From Asticcacaulis sp. YBE204 (GTDB lineage: Bacteria > Pseudomonadota > Alphaproteobacteria > Caulobacterales > Caulobacteraceae), in contig NZ_AWGF01000002.1 of NCBI RefSeq assembly GCF_000495855.1, positions 124,001-188,000 on the forward strand: 64,000 nt of DNA, written 5' to 3'. Position 1 is the stretch's first letter. The number at the start of each line of letters is the position of its first letter. Shown one piece after another: positions 61,694 to 64,000 of this stretch. A model generated the notes under the pieces. The model did not search any database and was not told the origin of the DNA. It saw only the letters and a list, made by a program, of their open reading frames with translations. The position numbers and the translations under genes are program-made.

Positions 61694-64000
61694 TTATATG
61701 GCTGCTTTCAAGCGTTCCAGAGCGACCGATAAACGGGCTTTACCGTCTTCGGCGTCCTTCAGCCGCTCCTGATTCTCGGTAATGACCTCTTCCGGAGCTT
61801 TTTTGACGAACTCCGGATTGTCGAGCTTGCGTTTGGTGCCGTCGATCGTCTTGGTGAAGTCGGCGATCGCCTTGTCCAGACGCACAGCCTCGGCCTTGAG
61901 GTCGATAAACTCCGCCACGCTGAGATTACCGGTCGATTCGGCGATGACGAACGGCACCGAGCCCGTCGGCGCGGCCTCGGCGGTGGTGACCTCGCCCAGA
62001 CGGCCGAGGAACAGGATCAGGTCGCGGTGCGTCTCCAGCCAGCCCTGCGTCTGCGCCGAAGCCCCCGTGAGGGTCAGCGGCACCTTGGCCGAACCCGGCA
62101 CGTTCATTTCCGACCGGACAGAACGGACTTCCGAGATCAGGTCGATCAGCCAGTTAATTTCCGTGTCCGCCGCCGCGTCGATGGCCGCCGCGTCGTAGGT
62201 CGGCCACGACTGGACGATCAGGGCATTGGCGCGGCCGTCCGTCGCCTGCCACAGTTCCTCGGTCAGGAACGGCATGACCGGGTGCAGCAGGATCAAGCAC
62301 TGATCGAGGACCCACGCCGTCGTCGCGCGGATTTCGGCCTTGGCGACCTCGTCATCGCCATTGAGGATCGGCTTCGACAATTCGACGTACCAGTCGCAGA
62401 CGACGTTCCACACGAAGCGGTACAGGGCATTGGCCGCGTCGTCGAAGGCGCAGGCTTCCAGCGCTTCGGTGACGGTTTTGACGGTCTTGTGCGTCTCGCC
62501 CCGGATCCAGCGCGACAGGGTCAGCTTGACGTTGGCCGGGTCGAAACCGGCGGGCGCGGCGCATTCGTTCATCTGGGCGAAGCGGTGGGCGTTCCACAGC
62601 TTGGTGCCAAAATTGCGATAACCTTCAATGCGTTGCTTGGCCAGCTTGATGTCCCGGCCTTGCCCCGACATGGCGGTCAGGGTGAAGCGCAGGGCATCGG
62701 CACCGAACTCATCGATCAGGATGAGCGGGTCCATGACATTGCCCTTGGACTTCGACATCTTCTGCCCCTTCTCGTCGCGGACGAGGGCATTGATGACGAC
62801 GCGCTGGAACGGGGCCTTGCCGGTGAAATGCAGGCCCATCATCATCATCCGGGCGACCCAGAAGAAGATTATGTCGAAACCGGTAACCAGCGTGTGGGTC
62901 GGGTAGAAGCGTTCCAGATCGCGCGTCTGTTCCGGCCAGCCCATGGTCGAGAACGGCCACAGGGCCGACGAGAACCAGGTGTCGAGAACGTCTTCGTCCT
63001 GCGTCAGTTCGACGGCCTTACCGTAATGCGTCGCGGCGGCAGCACTGGCCTCTTCGGCGGACATTTCGACGAAGATTTGGCCGTCCGGACCGAACCACGC
63101 CGGGATGCGATGCCCCCACCACAGTTGACGCGAAACACACCACGGCTCGATATTACGCAGCCATTCGAAATAGGTCTTTTCCCAGTTTTTCGGCTCGAAC
63201 ACCGTGCGGCCATCCTCGACGGCGGCCAGCGCTTCCTTGGCCAGTTCACCGGCATTGACGTACCACTGATCGGTCAGGAACGGCTCGATGACCACGCCCG
63301 AACGGTCGCCGTGCGGGACGATGTGCTTGGTCTTCTCGATGGCTTTAAGCCAGCCTTCGACCTCGGCGCGGGCAACGATGTCCTTGCGCGCCACGAAACG
63401 GTCCTTGCCGCGATAATCCTCCGGCACGGTCTCATCCAGCGTCGCGAACGCCGTCAGGATATTGATGACCGGCAGGTTGTGACGCTTGCCGACCTGAAAG
63501 TCGTTGAAGTCGTGCGCCGGGGTGATCTTGACCGCGCCGGACCCCTTGGTCGGGTCGGCATAGTCGTCGCCGACGATAGGGATGCGACGACCCGTGATCG
63601 GCAGGATAACCTCCTTGCCGATCAGGTCTTTGTAGCGCTCGTCTTCGGGATGAACCGCCACGGCGGTGTCGCCGAGCATGGTCTCCGGCCGCGTCGTTGC
63701 GACGACGATATAGTCGCGCGTCTCGAAGCTGTCGTTGCCCTCTTCGTCCTTGACCGGATACTGGAACGTCACCCCATCCGCCAGCGGATAGGCGAAGTGC
63801 CAATAATGTCCGTCGACCTCCTTCTGTTCGACTTCGAGGTCCGAAATCGCTGTCTGGAAATGCGGGTCCCAGTTGACCAGACGCTTGTCGCGATAGATCA
63901 GGCCTTCCTTGTGCAGGGTGACGAAGACCTTGCGCACGGCGTCCGACAGACCGTCATCCAGCGTGAAGCGCTCGCGCGACCAGTCGCACGACGCGCCCAG
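61694..64000 (-). CDS. valS: Valine-tRNA ligase, C-terminal 80 percent (5' end outside window)
   Basis: The frame is open to the last base, so the N-terminus (with HIGH) is missing. Visible are SCDWSRERFTLDDGL, NWDPHFQTAISDLEV, the editing-domain TTRPETMLGDTAVAVHPED, the WWGHRIPAWF segment, the KMSKSKGN loop (in KGQKMSKSKGNVMDP), an anticodon-binding helical domain and a C-terminal coiled coil (DKAIADFTKTIDGTKRKLDNPEFVKKAPEEV), all as in ValRS. It charges tRNA-Val and edits threonine. The gene ends at a shared terminator. Confidence 0.97.
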   Translation of the reverse strand: MGASCDWSRERFTLDDGLSDAVRKVFVTLHKEGLIYRDKRLVNWDPHFQTAISDLEVEQKEVDGHYWHFAYPLADGVTFQYPVKDEEGNDSFETRDYIVVATTRPETMLGDTAVAVHPEDERYKDLIGKEVILPITGRRIPIVGDDYADPTKGSGAVKITPAHDFNDFQVGKRHNLPVINILTAFATLDETVPEDYRGKDRFVARKDIVARAEVEGWLKAIEKTKHIVPHGDRSGVVIEPFLTDQWYVNAGELAKEALAAVEDGRTVFEPKNWEKTYFEWLRNIEPWCVSRQLWWGHRIPAWFGPDGQIFVEMSAEEASAAAATHYGKAVELTQDEDVLDTWFSSALWPFSTMGWPEQTRDLERFYPTHTLVTGFDIIFFWVARMMMMGLHFTGKAPFQRVVINALVRDEKGQKMSKSKGNVMDPLILIDEFGADALRFTLTAMSGQGRDIKLAKQRIEGYRNFGTKLWNAHRFAQMNECAAPAGFDPANVKLTLSRWIRGETHKTVKTVTEALEACAFDDAANALYRFVWNVVCDWYVELSKPILNGDDEVAKAEIRATTAWVLDQCLILLHPVMPFLTEELWQATDGRANALIVQSWPTYDAAAIDAAADTEINWLIDLISEVRSVRSEMNVPGSAKVPLTLTGASAQTQGWLETHRDLILFLGRLGEVTTAEAAPTGSVPFVIAESTGNLSVAEFIDLKAEAVRLDKAIADFTKTIDGTKRKLDNPEFVKKAPEEVITENQERLKDAEDGKARLSVALERLKAAI

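Overview
The window reads as a chromosomal segment of a stalked-bacterium relative (Alphaproteobacteria, Caulobacterales; Asticcacaulis or Caulobacter-like is my inference). Evidence: high GC with strong third-position GC, a Caulobacter-type flagellin locus (flaEY, flaG, three flagellins, flaF, flbT), an Oar-like TonB-dependent receptor, a NadQ-type NAD regulator, cobalamin radical SAM, AmpG and ETF-QO genes, and several palindromic intergenic repeats of alphaproteobacterial type. I found no phage, transposase, CRISPR array, rRNA or tRNA.

Layout. 1-4.4 kb: end of sppA, then a large Oar-like TonB-dependent receptor on the minus strand and an AT-rich gene-poor stretch. 4.4-13.2 kb: DUF1499 membrane protein, an APH-like/P-loop kinase fusion, HAD hydrolase, B12 radical SAM, pdxH, a DnaJ-like protein, aroC and a secreted unknown. 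13.2-22.7 kb: an outer-membrane barrel, pirin, two lipoproteins, a minus-strand gyrA-coaD-cyclophilin run, an SDR, ssb and two small envelope proteins. 22.7-34.8 kb: the flagellin island. On the minus strand lie flbT-flaF, two flagellins each with a clear sigma-54 promoter and inverted-repeat leader sites, flaG, a more divergent flagellin and the beta-propeller protein FlaEY. Divergent from flbT is a 1178-residue protein made of two tandem TPR-plus-glycosyltransferase modules, each resembling the flagellin glycosyltransferase FlmG. This is the most interesting gene in the window.

34.8-44.4 kb: HD hydrolase, NadQ-like regulator, a small envelope operon (including a 30-residue membrane peptide), ppdK, and glyQ-glyS. 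44.5-56.4 kb: AmpG-like permease, DUF6157, TPR protein-ispE, ETF-QO, a cysteine-free uracil-DNA-glycosylase-like protein, a Slt70-like transglycosylase, a GT2 enzyme, an RlmD/TrmA-type RNA methyltransferase and a glycine-zipper protein. 56.4-61.7 kb: a second glycosylation cluster. A DPM1-like GT2 fused to a GtrA membrane domain is divergent from three tandem paralogous multi-membrane GT-C (GT87/DUF2029-like) proteins. The window ends inside valS.

Two themes may be connected: flagellin production with a doubled TPR-glycosyltransferase, and a polyprenyl-phosphate-sugar type system. Intergenic DNA holds at least four classes of palindromic repeat, some of which supply a ribosome-binding site or the last codons of a gene. 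Functions are inferred from motifs read by eye; no database search was run.
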